From Polytrichum commune (taxonomy: Eukaryota; Streptophyta; Polytrichopsida; Polytrichales; Polytrichaceae), in NCBI GenBank assembly GCA_950295325.1, contig OX485805.1:2232501-2296500 (forward strand): 64,000 bases of DNA, read 5' to 3'. Positions 1-10,468 of the stretch are shown here, one piece after another (within the stretch, counting starts at the first letter, position 1; the number at the start of each line of letters is the position of its first letter). The position numbers and the translations under genes were made by a program. The notes beneath the pieces are model-generated. The model saw only the letters and a program-made list of their open reading frames with translations, was not told the origin of the DNA and did not search any database.

Positions 1-424
1 ATGATTATTTGCACCCTATTGGTAATTATAAATTCTTGGATGGTTGATTTTATGGTACCCTATATTACTTATATGTATTTTTTTCCCCTGATTGCCCCCA
101 TTCCTTAAAGTGTATGATACAGTAGAATTCTCGTTAGAAGCACATGTACATAGTCATATTAAAAACAAACATTTACTAGGGTTTAGGGTTCAGGGTCACA
201 GTGAAGTCCGGGCAAAGAAAAACACTAAGCAATAACAACAAAAGATTGCAATTATATGTCATTAAGCAACACGAGCCAACGAATAAAAGTTGTGTTGGAT
301 AACACAATTAGAAACCTTAAGGTCTTAGGGAACAGGCCAGCCACATGTGTCTCAAAGTCACATTTACAAGGTTTGCAGAATCCCTACAATTGATGCCTTG
401 ATCTTCCAATCCTACACATTGGAG

Positions 425-580
425 GAAAATCCCACGCCATGCAAGCAAAATCCACCTAAACTAGCTAGGCTACCATTTACACATGTGGGAGATATGAGGG
501 TACTCGAACTGAAATGACTACTACAGATTTCAAGGTATACTAATGATCATTCAACCATTTTTCCAAATTATATCTCCACA
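425..580 (-). repeat. tRNA-derived SINE-like relic
   Basis: On the minus strand a stretch resembling a pol III A box (TGGTTGAATGATC) is followed about 45 bases later by a B-box-like AGTTCGAGTACCC. This is the spacing of a tRNA-derived SINE head. No tRNA cloverleaf, A-tail or target duplication could be made out, so this is a weak call. Confidence 0.3.
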
Positions 581-609
581 TGTGTGAGATAGTACAAATT
601 TAGCATGTT

Positions 610-936
610 TTATTTTTTATTTGAAATGAACTCACTCAATGAGTTTGCATCTACCTCATCTAAGGTGTAGATTTTGCTAGTTGATTCATACAGTAGAGAC
701 ACAGTTGAGATAATAGCATCCACATCAACCCACACACAGTCACTCTCAACATACTTATATTTGTTGAGACCCGGCTGTTTTTTGAACCAATGGAGGTAAG
801 CCATAGCAGTTGGGAAGAGCGTTTCTCTATTTCCGTTCTGGACTGCACATTTCATCAAGTCAATGGGTTGCCAACAATTGCCCCACTTAGTACCAACCTT
901 CACCCTTGTCTTTTGAACCCTTCCTATATAGAACAT
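610..936 (-). CDS. Hypothetical 108-residue ORF, possibly a gene fragment
   Basis: I do not recognise this protein. It runs from a methionine at 936 (MFYIGRVQK...) to a stop at 610 and is rich in Trp, Tyr and Val. That mixed composition is more protein-like than most chance ORFs nearby. The frame is closed by a TAG a short way upstream of the start, so there is no obvious longer form without an intron. There is no signal peptide, repeat or zinc motif. It sits alone in AT-rich repeat DNA. It may be an exon or a relic of a mobile-element protein. Confidence 0.3.
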   Translation of the reverse strand: MFYIGRVQKTRVKVGTKWGNCWQPIDLMKCAVQNGNRETLFPTAMAYLHWFKKQPGLNKYKYVESDCVWVDVDAIISTVSLLYESTSKIYTLDEVDANSLSEFISNKK

Positions 937-959
937 GCCATATTTTGGTGGCAAAGTAT

Positions 960-2700
960 TTAATTTTTGAAACTATCGCTTTTTCTCCATGCTATTTTAT
1001 ATGTACCACTTAGGTAATTTAATCATGTTTTGTCAAATGCTATATTACATATAATCATGTTTCACAATCCCAAAGCATCCTATACTACATCTAATAATTT
1101 ACAAATTTTACGCCAAATTTTTATACAAGACCCTATATTTTATCGCACGTAGTTCCTATGTTTTTCGCCAGTGCCCCCCCCCCCCCCCCGAGGTTATCTC
1201 CTCTCATCTAGCATTTAAACTCGTAATTACATTTGCCACCACCCTACCATCCAACCCGTTTAATTTACCCACCTTTACACACCTATACATAATTGTATTA
1301 ATACGTACACAAACTTTGAGCGCCTAGATGCCATGAAAGTAGCACATCTATTGTCATAGGTACTATGGGTTGCATTAAAATCAATATTCTCAATTTTCTC
1401 TCTTAACCTTAGGGCCCCCTTTAATACATCAACATTTATTTCAAAAAAACTAATACTAGCATTCTTAATGTACTATACGTGAGAAAAAAATAATTTTTAG
1501 TACCCCATGTACATTATCTATAGTAATGACTCGAACAATAGCAATTGTTGTTCCAAGTAACATTATGAGCCCAACAAAGCATAATGGAGAGAAGGGGAGG
1601 GTAGGGTATCCAAATATTATAAAGGCAAGCAATATTAAGTTGGTGACAGAAGGGGGATACTCTCATTAGTTCATACGTGGTACCTAAATCCTAAACCCGA
1701 AACCCTATACCTGAAACCCTATACCCTATAACCGCCCACCCCTAAACAAACACGACAACATACCGTACGCATGGTTAACTGAATAACTCCCAATACATGT
1801 GTAGCCTTAAGTGGAAGTAATTCAAAACTATATGACTACCTTTAAATTTTGTAAAATAAAACCATAAACATTTCAAAAGTGAAGCAAATTTAGGGGTAAC
1901 CTTAACTTTCATTTTTTAAAATCTTTCTTTAGCTTTAAACCATTTGCTTTAAACATATACTTTTGATGAAAGGTTTTGAAGATCATATATTGGTATTCTA
2001 TAATCGAGTCCTTAACACAACTCACCACCGAAACAAAACTCCGGTATAAACAAGTTTGCTACTACTTATAAGCAATAATACAAGCTGAGGCCTATGTGTG
2101 GAAGGATTGGATGAATCCCAAAGGTTGGTTAATGTAGAAGAGGGATGTAAATTCAACACATACCCATGCATTTTGTTTTAACACAAGCTTAGACCTATGT
2201 GTGGAGGGATTGAATTAATCCGTAATGTTGTTTAAGGTATTACAAGCATATGAATTCACCCCATATCTCGATGTTTCGGTTTTGTTAATTGCGTTTCACA
2301 ACTTATTGCAATAATTGAAGGATTCACAAGTATTTTTTGGCAAAGTTTCATGAGAATTTGTGGCCAATTGGTATATTGCCCCAATTGCATTTGAATCCCA
2401 CCTTTGAGAAGAAAAAAAATTCTTATACTGAAGTTAATCAACAAGACATCCTTTTATTGAATATTATTACTATTCTCGAAATATAGAGTCCCCTCCATAG
2501 TTCGGGGGGTGCACTATACTAAACATGTACGAGTATACGTGAGTGCACAGGAGGGGTATTGATTTGGACCTTGCCGTATTACATATACATATGGTATACA
2601 TGTTATAATTTATAATTACGTACATATTGTCAAGAGTACTATGAGAATTGAGTCCACATATTTGTACTAGAAATTACGATAGGTCCTTCCGACTGATTCA
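960..2700. other. AT-rich gene-free stretch with telomere-like motifs and dispersed repeats
   Basis: No coding region is evident. It holds a C homopolymer near 1176-1190, degenerate AAACCCTA-type telomere-like motifs around 1690-1735, and a short tandem duplication of about 105 bases (CCTATGTGTGGA at about 2090 and again at about 2193). The block 1010-1200 resembles 58440-58620: both contain TATTTTATCGCACGT-like and TTTTCGCCAGTG-like strings, which marks a dispersed repeat. Confidence 0.5.
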
Positions 2701-2701
2701 C

Positions 2702-2875
2702 TGCCTCACAATCCCACATGGATAAATTCACCAAACAAGTCAACCCCCCCCCCCAACCCCTCCAGTATTTTCCTCAAGGATTTGTGTCCATTATATTCTA
2801 AATACTTCAAATCCTTCTAAGTGCATATTTCGGCAAGGAATTCCTCAAAAGCCTCGCAATCTCAGGGCGGTCACA
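2702..2875 (-). pseudogene. Detached LRR-unit relic of the kinase-NB-ARC-LRR array
   Basis: Read on the minus strand, this is a decayed copy of the 144-bp LRR unit: the plus strand still shows the landmarks CTCACAATCCCACATGG, AACAAGTCAACCCCCC and CTCAAGGATTTG in the normal order. It is cut off from the main array by about 775 bases of unrelated AT-rich DNA. It carries many substitutions and no open frame. Confidence 0.75.
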
Positions 2876-3650
2876 CCCCCTTACGTATTGTAACCACGTA
2901 CGATAATGGGTTATTTAATGGGGGGGAATTTATGCACCACTCAATATTTTTTCCCGCCCTATTTGTAGATATAAAGCTACTTTGACCTTTTTTTTAAGCA
3001 CCCTATGTTTATTTATAATTATTCAAAAAGGCTAATTTTTGGCATCATATTTTTTTGTATACATCGTACAAGTACCAAATAGTAGATGGAATACTATAGC
3101 ATTGCAAAATCCACTATGTCACATATTTCATACCATTCAGCTTGTCATACAATTGGTTTTAATGAATTATACCAATCATAACCATTCAAAATGCCATTCA
3201 AAACACAACCAATAGCATTTGGGAACTAGTCAAAGGGTTATCAATAAACATGAAGATAAAAAAATATACAAGCTAACATAGACAAGTTGTAAACATGATA
3301 GAACAAAACAAGAATTACATTCAGTTGTGACAAGACATAAGATTTTGCACAACTACCTATTCCAAAAACAAATTGCATTCAAATACAAGAAAGCTATGTA
3401 CAAAGTCATAATTATTTAATTGATCCTACTACACACTTTTAAAGGGATCCAATATCTACAACCCTATTAGTTTCTATTGATTACTAAAGTGGAGGAACTA
3501 TTTGCCATCCTATTTTACATATAATCATGTAGGGGACATATTTCCAATGCTATGGTAGATCTAAAAAATTAAATGATTCTTACCCTCAATAAATTAAAGT
3601 GATCTTATTTTTTATCTCACATGGTTTCTAAAATTCAGATAGTCACCTCC
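2876..3650. other. AT-rich insertion or replacement inside the LRR array
   Basis: Unrelated AT-rich DNA separates two stretches of LRR units. Its flanks both lie near the CTCGCAATC landmark of the unit, as expected for an insertion, but I found no clear target duplication or terminal repeat. The string TTTTACATATAATCATGT near 3510 recurs in similar form near 1045. There is no gene. Confidence 0.4.
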
Positions 3651-4869
3651 ATGAGCTCGCAATCCCACATATATAATTTTTTCAAACAAGTCAATCCCCG
3701 AACCCTTCCAGTATTTTCCTCAAGAATTTGCATCCATTGCTTTTTAATACCTCCGAAGCCTTAAGAGTCCATATTACAGAAGGAAACTCCTTGAGGGCCT
3801 TGCAATCCCACATACACAATCTATTCAAACAACTCAACGCCCCCAACCCCGGCCCCCGGTATTTTCTTAAAGGACTTGCGTCCTTTGAATTTTAATTCTT
3901 CCAAAGCCTTGAGACAGCATAATCCGCAACGGAGCTCCTCAAGGGCCTCGCAATCCCACATATACCATTTCTTCAAACAACTGAACCCCCCCCCCCCCAC
4001 CCCTTTCGGTATTCCCTCAAGAATTTGCATCCTCTTAACAATACTTTCTCCAAAGCCTTGAGAGTGCGTATTCAAGAATGGAACTCCTCGAGGGCCTCCC
4101 CATCACCCATACTCAATTTCTTCAAACAAGTCAAGCCCGCCAACCCCTCCGGTGTTTTCCTCAAGGACTTGCATCCTGTGAATGATAATTCTTCCAAAGC
4201 CTTTAGAGTGCATAATCCGGAAGGGAATTCCTCAAGGGCCTCGCAATCCCACATATATAATTTCTTCAAACAAGTCAACCCCCCCAACCCTTCCGGTGTT
4301 TCCCTCAAGGATTGGCATCCATAAAATGATAATTCCTCCAAAGCCTTGAGAGTGCATATTCCCGAAGGGAATTCATCCAAAACCTTGCAATCCCACATGC
4401 ACAAGATCTTCAAACAAGTCAACCCCCCCAACCCCTCCGGTATTTTCTTCAAGGATTTGCATCCATAGAATGATAATTCCTCCAAAGCCTTGAGAGTGCA
4501 TATTCCGGAAGGGAACTCCTCTAAAACCTCGCAATCACCCATGCGCAATACCTTCAAACAAGTCAACCCCCCCAACCCCTCCGGTATTTTCCTCAACGAT
4601 TTGCATCCTTTGAATGATAATTCCTTCAAAGCCTTGAGAGTGCATATTTCGGAAGGGAATTCCTCCAAAACCTCGCAATCCCACATGTGTAATATCTTCA
4701 AACAAATCAACCCCCCCAACCCCTCCGGTATTTTCCTCAAGGATTTGCATCCACAGAATGATAATTCCTCCAAAGCCTTGAGAGTGCATATTCCGGAAGG
4801 GAATTCCTCCAAAACCTTGCAATCCCACATGTGTAACATCTTCAAACAAGTCAACCCCCCCAACCCCTC
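3651..4869 (-). pseudogene. LRR array segment A (about 8.5 units)
   Basis: Each 144-bp unit encodes 48 residues with two leucine-rich repeats, for example CKSLRKIPEGLGGLTCLKI and MWDCEVLEEFPSGICTLKAL. The frame 4072-4863 is open for 263 residues, entirely LRR, with no start context of its own; it is the 3' continuation of the exon that begins at 13304. Nearer 3650 the units decay through substitutions and length changes in the poly-C tract. The inner end abuts an LTR-like insertion at 4870 with target duplication CCCTC; deleting that insertion joins this segment in frame to segment B. LRRs of such receptors usually bind ligand or hold the ATPase off. Confidence 0.85.
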
Positions 4870-7029
4870 TGTGAGCTCAAATCCCCCTCACCCTTCAATT
4901 GCGTCCTAGTCCGGGTGAGGGTTCATGAGCCACATTCGAGTTAGCAAATCACAAGTGCACACAAGGAATAGATTGGGAGAAGTGGTGTGTATAACACCCT
5001 TTTCTTTTTATTAACTCACGTAAGCATTCACAAACGCTTGGTAGCTGTACACATCAAACACCCACAACAAAAGAAATCAAGTACTTCCCAACCCCTAGTC
5101 CTATAAAGCCTACTCCACAAGTGGAGGATTAGGCTTCCTCCTACTTCATCCTCCTACTAGTGCTCTGCTTGGTCCAGAATCCGCTCCCTCGGCCTCGTTC
5201 TCTCCGTGCAGCCGTAACCACATGCACTGGAATCCCAGTGGACCCCTCAATGCAACCTACCACGCTCTAACCTCGTTGCAGCTGCCCACCTCCTCAAGAG
5301 TCGGTCACTGATGGGCACCTTCGAGCCCCCTTCAAGAACATCCTCCCACCAGGGCCGAAGAAGGTTCCTCATCCGCTCCTTCGGGACAATTGTGGAAAAT
5401 ACTCTCAATCCAGCGTATGTAAGAGCCTCCCACAAGGTATTGATCACGACCCCATGAACGAGCCACCCCTCCGGAGTTGTATTCTTCTTCGTTCTCTGGT
5501 AAGTGGTAACATCTGTGCCTTCCAACCCGCTTCTCAGCACCCCCCACAATCTCCTCACGAATACACTACTAAAAACCGACACTACAACTCCACCAGCTTG
5601 TCCTTCCCCGATTGCAGTATTCCCCGCCAAGGGGACACGGTCCCGCCTCTAACTCCGAATTCCCCGAGGAGCGGCACCTCGATTCTCTTCAACGGCAACA
5701 ACTCCGACGATTTCCCACTCCCTCACCACAACTACCCTTCCTCAAGGTAACCACTGTTAGCCGCTTGCGGCAACATGACCCGAGAGATTCTCTCCAATTA
5801 ATTGTTGAATTCTAATAGAGGGCATTCACGTGTTGTCCAACCAGCCGATCAACCAAATAATTCACTACAAAACTACTGTCTGCAGCGAGTGCCTCCAGTG
5901 CATGACCACAAATCACCGAACTCGAATTGAATCCCCCAAACCCGACAAGAGGCATGTGCTCCTTCCCTCAGTCGCCTTATTACGATGCGTGCCCGGCCTG
6001 TAATGCTGGTTGGCCTGCGGTGTGTGCCACAGCCATCGCGTAATCCTCGACCCTTACCTTATGATTCTCCTCGGTCTGCCGCGATGAGCTGTCATTGGCC
6101 GCTCGGAGATGGGACTCCTCCTAATTCCCCGCCGCAGGGTTGAAAACGAGGGTCACCCACCTGTGATGCTCGTCTGTGTGGAAAGGACGTTGTTACTACT
6201 GTAACTTGCGGTGCGTTCTTCGGAACGTTAAGCCTCCGATCATGAATGCTCCCTCCGAGTCATTCATCGAAGTGACAACCTCTAACTCGCCTCAGGAGCG
6301 CCGCTTACATCGGTGCCACTGCCCTCCTCTTTCCTTTCACTCATGATGATGCTAGCCGTTAGTCAATTCCCCGATCTCCATCCTTCAACTACCACGCCAG
6401 CTACGGTAACCCAAAACTCGCCAGAGCATCGGCCATATTAGTGGAACCAAGTTCGGTAAGCCCGGCTACTGCACCAACGGAGCGGAAAACATTGCATTCT
6501 CCATCGCACGATGGGGATCGGCTTGGGGATCCATTGTGAGCCCTCCAACCATTCAGAGCAGCCACCAAGATCCTGCCAGGATAATGGTTCACGACGCCGC
6601 TAACCTTACTGCGTGATCACATCCGTTGCCCACGTCCAAGACCTTAGATCCACCGCTCTCGCAAGCTGATGCCCATGTCCATTTCCCTCTCCCCATTAGA
6701 CTCACTGTCTCGGTGCTTAACTCCTGACCCGAGAAGTGCAACCTCCTCCGTCGCCTCTCAACGCCATTTTTTTTTCTTCATTCCGGCAGGGCTTCGCCCC
6801 CTTGCTCCTTCTCTCTCTCACCTCTACCTCTAAACTTGCATAATGAGCTCCCCTCCTCCTACCTCCCGAGACCCCTCCAACCTCTACCTTTTTTCCCGGG
6901 TTGCCCGGCATCTTTCGGGCCGCCCGAGAGAAAAACCGGGTTGAGACCTTTTCCTTTGGCCTCTCCCTCTTTCAAACCCACTTTCCCTTTTCTTCCATTG
7001 ACTTCCTCTCCCCCTAGCCTCATAGATAA

Positions 7030-7065
7030 ATAAAACTCATAGATAGATAGATAGATAGATAAGAT
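7030..7065. repeat. GATA microsatellite
   Basis: About six GATA repeats near 7040-7062, inside the LTR-like insertion. Confidence 0.8.
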
Positions 7066-7147
7066 AAAAGTAATCCACCATAGTTGTTACCAAGGAATCA
7101 CACTCATGTTATGGTATAAGTTGTGAGTCGTTGTGGTTGTGGTCACC

Positions 7148-7260
7148 AAGTCATGTTTCCTCGGTTGGTTGAGGAAGGCTGTTAGTATTACACTTAGACG
7201 GTCCGAGTTCGACTCCCGTTGAGTTCGTCTGACCGTTTAGTGCCTTACACATGACTTGGC
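7148..7260 (+). repeat. tRNA-related (SINE-like) sequence inside the LTR-like insertion
   Basis: A TCGGTTGGTTGAGGAAGGC A-box-like start is followed about 40 bases later by the B-box-like AGTTCGACTCCCG. This could be the head of a SINE that entered the element or a degenerate tRNA-like stretch of the LTR itself. The cloverleaf is not convincing. Confidence 0.4.
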
Positions 7261-7628
7261 TAGTGATTTCTAGGCAGGAAATTAGTACCCAACCAACCGG
7301 CGCTTACCCATTCTCCTGAGCTATTCATGTAACTATCGTTCAATAAATAACGGTCATTATTATGACCCCTCCTTTATTCTATTGGTTTTTCTTGGTTTTT
7401 CTAAGTACGTTTTTACTAGACTCTCCATTAAACGCTTATGTCTTCACATCCCTTTTTTCCTCTAAGGTTAATTTCACTTTTAGCTCCTAATTACCTCTTA
7501 GCCTAATTTTACCAAGATATTCACGCCTCACCTTTCTCATCACTTGATAATTCCATCAAGCGTGAAATCAACGTATTAGCCATGTTTTTGCGATTAAGGA
7601 TCAATGTGAGTACGATTTTGGGCTCACA

Positions 7629-10468
7629 CCCTCCGGTATTTTTCTCAAGGATTTGCATCCACTGAAGTTTAATTCCTCCAAAGCCTTGAGAGTGCAATTT
7701 CCAGAAGGGAATTCCTCAAGAGCCTCGCAATCCCACATGAACAATTTCTTCAAACAAGGTAACCCGCCCAATCCGTCCGGTAGTTTCCTCAAGGATTTGC
7801 ATCCTTTGAATGTTAATTCCTCCAAATCCTTGAGAGTGCATATTCCGGAAGGGAATTCCTCAAGAGCCTCGCAATCCCACATATACAATTTCTTCAAACA
7901 AGTCAACCCGCCCAATCCCTCCGGTATTGTCCTCAAGGATTTGCATCCACTGAATGATAATACCTCCAAATCCTTGAGAGTGCATATTCCGGAAGGAAAT
8001 TCCTCCAAAGCCTCGCAATCCCACATGTGTAATCTCTTCAAACAAGTCAACCCCCCCAACCCCTCCGGTATTTTTCTCAAGGATTTGCATCCATTGAATT
8101 TTAATTCCTCCAAAGCCTTGAGAGTGCAATTTCCAGAAGGGAACTCCTCAAGAGCCTCACAATCCCACATATATAATTTCTTCAAACAAGTCAACCCGCC
8201 CAATCCCTCCGGTATTTTTCTCAAGGATTTGCATCCATTGAATGATAAATCCTCCAAATCCTTGAGAGTGCATATTCCGGAAGGGAATTCCTCCAAAACC
8301 TCGCAATCCCACATGCGTAAGATCTTCAAACAAGTCAACCCCCCCAACCCCTCCGGTATTTTCCTCAACGACTTGCATCCTTTGAATGATAATTCCTGCA
8401 AATCCTTGAGAGTGCATATTCCGGAAGGGAATTCCTCCAAAACCTCGCAATCCCACATGTGTAATATCTTCAAACAAGTCAACCCCCCAACCCCTCCGGT
8501 ATTCTCCTCAAGGATTTGCATCCACGGAATGATAATTCTTCCAAATCCTTGAGAGTGCATATTCCGGAAGGGGATTCCTCAAGAGCCTCGCAATCCCACA
8601 TATACAATTTCTTCAAACAAGTCAACCCGCCCAATCCCTCCGGTATTTTTCTCAAGGATTTGCATCCATTCAGTTTCAATTCCTCCAAAGCCTTAAGAGT
8701 GCATATTCCAGAAGGGAACTCTTCAATAGCCTCGCAATCCCACATATACAATTTCTTCAAACAAATCAACCCGCCCAATCCCTCTGGTATTCTTCTCAAG
8801 GATTTGCATCCTTTGAATGTTAATTCCTCCAAATCTTTGAGAGTGCATATTCCGGAAGGGAATTCCTCCAAAACCTCGCAATCCCACATGTGTAATCTCT
8901 TCAAACAAGTCAACCCCCCGAATCCCTCCGGTATTTTTGTCAAGGATTTGCATCCATTGAGTTTCAATTCCTCCAAAGCCTTGAGAGTGCATATTCTAGA
9001 AGGGAACTCCTCAAGAGCCTCGCAATCCCACATATACAATTTCTTCAAACAAGTCAACCCGCCCAATCCCTCTGGTATTTTCCTCAAGGATTTGCAACCT
9101 TTGAATGATAATTCCTCCAAATCCTTGAGAGTGTATATTCCGGAAGGAAATTCCTCCAAAACCTCGCAATTGCACATGCGTAAGATTTTCAAACAAGTCA
9201 ACCCCCCCAACCCCTCTGGTATTTTCCTCAAGGATTTGCATCCTTTGAATGTTAATTCCTCCAAATCCTTGAGAGTGCATATTCCGGAAGGGAATTCCTC
9301 AAGAGCCTCGCAATCCCACATATACAATTTCTTCAAACAAGTCAACCCGCCCAACCCCTCCGGTATTCTCCTCAAGGATTTGCATCCACTGAATGATAAT
9401 TCCTCCAAATCCTTGAGAGTGCATATTCCGGAAGGGAATTCCTCCAAAACCTCGCAATCCCGCATGTGTAATATCTTCAAACAAGTCAAACCCCCAACCC
9501 CTCCGGTATTTTCCTTAAGGATTTGCATCCTTTGAATGATAATTCCTCCAAATGCTTAAGAGTGCATATTCCGGAAGGAAATTCCTCAAGAGCCTCGCAA
9601 TCCCACATATACAATATCTTCAAACAAGTCAACCCGCCCAATCCCTCCGGTATTTTCTTCAAGGATTTGCATCCATTGAATGTTAATTCCTCCAAAGCCT
9701 TGAGAGTGCATATTCCAGAAGGGAACTCTTCAAGAGCCTCGCAATCCCACATATACAACTTCTTCAAACAAGTCAACCCCCCCAATCCTTCCGGTATTTT
9801 CCTCAAGGATTTGCATCCTTTGAATGATAATTCCTTCAAATCCTTGAGAGTGCAGATTCCGGAAGGGAATTCCTGAAGGGCCTCGCAATCCCACATATAT
9901 AATTTCTTCAAACAAGTCAACCCCCTCAAGCCTTCCGGTGTTTCCCTCAAGGATTGGCATCCATAGAATGATAATTCCTCCAAAACCTTCAGAGTGCATA
10001 TTCCGGAAGGGAATTCCTCAAGAGCCTCGCAATCCCACATATACAATTTCTTCAAACAAGTCAACCCCCTCAAGCCTTCCGGTGTTTCCCTCAAGGATTG
10101 GCATCCATAGAATGATAATTCCTCCAAAACCTTCAGAGTGCATATTCCGGAAGGGAATTCCTCAAGAGCCTCGCAATCCCACATATACAATTTCTTCAAA
10201 CAAGTCAACCCGCCCAATCCGTCGGGTATTTTCTTCAAGGATTTGCATCCACTGAATGATAATTCCTCCAAATCCTTGAGAGTGCATATTCCGGAAGGGA
10301 ATTCCTCCAAATCCTCGCAATCCCACATGTGTAATATCTTCAAACAAGTCAACTCCCCCAACCCCTCCGGTATTTTTCTCAAGGATTTGCATCCACTGAA
10401 GTTTAATTCCTCCAAAGCCTTGAGAGTGCATATTCCGGAAGGGAATTCCTCCAAATCCTCGCAATCCC
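7629..10468 (-). pseudogene. LRR array segment B (about 20 units)
   Basis: This is the core of the repeat: nearly twenty 144-bp units on the minus strand, each coding 48 residues as two LRRs. Open stretches are 10454-9486 (322 residues), 9528-8479 (349) and 8560-7601 (319). The breaks between them fall at the poly-C tract of a unit: the normal tract has seven C, but six at about 8482 and a shortened AAACCCCC form at about 9488, each a one-base loss that shifts the frame. Units 9881-10024 and 10025-10168 differ at about one base, showing very recent duplication. Three of six frames are open through most units. The outer edges are the two LTR-like insertions, whose removal rejoins A, B and C in frame. 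Confidence 0.88.

Larger units (their letters stand above)
4870..7628. mobile_element. LTR-like insertion, probable solo LTR of 2759 bp
   Basis: The segment starts TGTGAGCTCAAATC and ends GATTTTGGGCTCACA, and is flanked by CCCTC at 4865-4869 and 7629-7633. TG...CA ends with a 5-bp duplication are typical of LTR retrotransposons. No gag, protease, reverse transcriptase or integrase is seen, hence the solo-LTR call. A terminal inverted match of about 12 bp is longer than usual for an LTR, so a non-autonomous DNA element of Ginger type (TGT...ACA, 4-5 bp duplication) is the alternative. Removing it restores the LRR frame IPEGLGGLTCL. Its central part (about 5150-6750) is GC-richer than the surroundings and carries an unrecognised 127-residue minus-strand ORF (5247-5630). 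Confidence 0.75.

Noticed and set aside
1686-1735. True telomere or chromosome end
   Set aside because: Only a few degenerate AAACCCT-like motifs inside ordinary sequence; short interstitial motifs are common in plants.
5247-5630. 127-codon minus-strand ORF inside the LTR-like insertion
   Set aside because: No recognised motif; GC-rich DNA keeps frames open by chance.
7190-7220. Functional tRNA gene
   Set aside because: Only A/B-box-like pieces; no acceptor stem pairing or anticodon arm could be drawn. The same holds at 425-580, 47150-47370, 53695-53875 and 61865-62000.
7653-9535. Long plus-strand ORFs (299 and 339 codons) in the LRR array
   Set aside because: They are the antisense of LRR units; the minus strand has the leucine-rich pattern and continues from the NB-ARC exon in frame.
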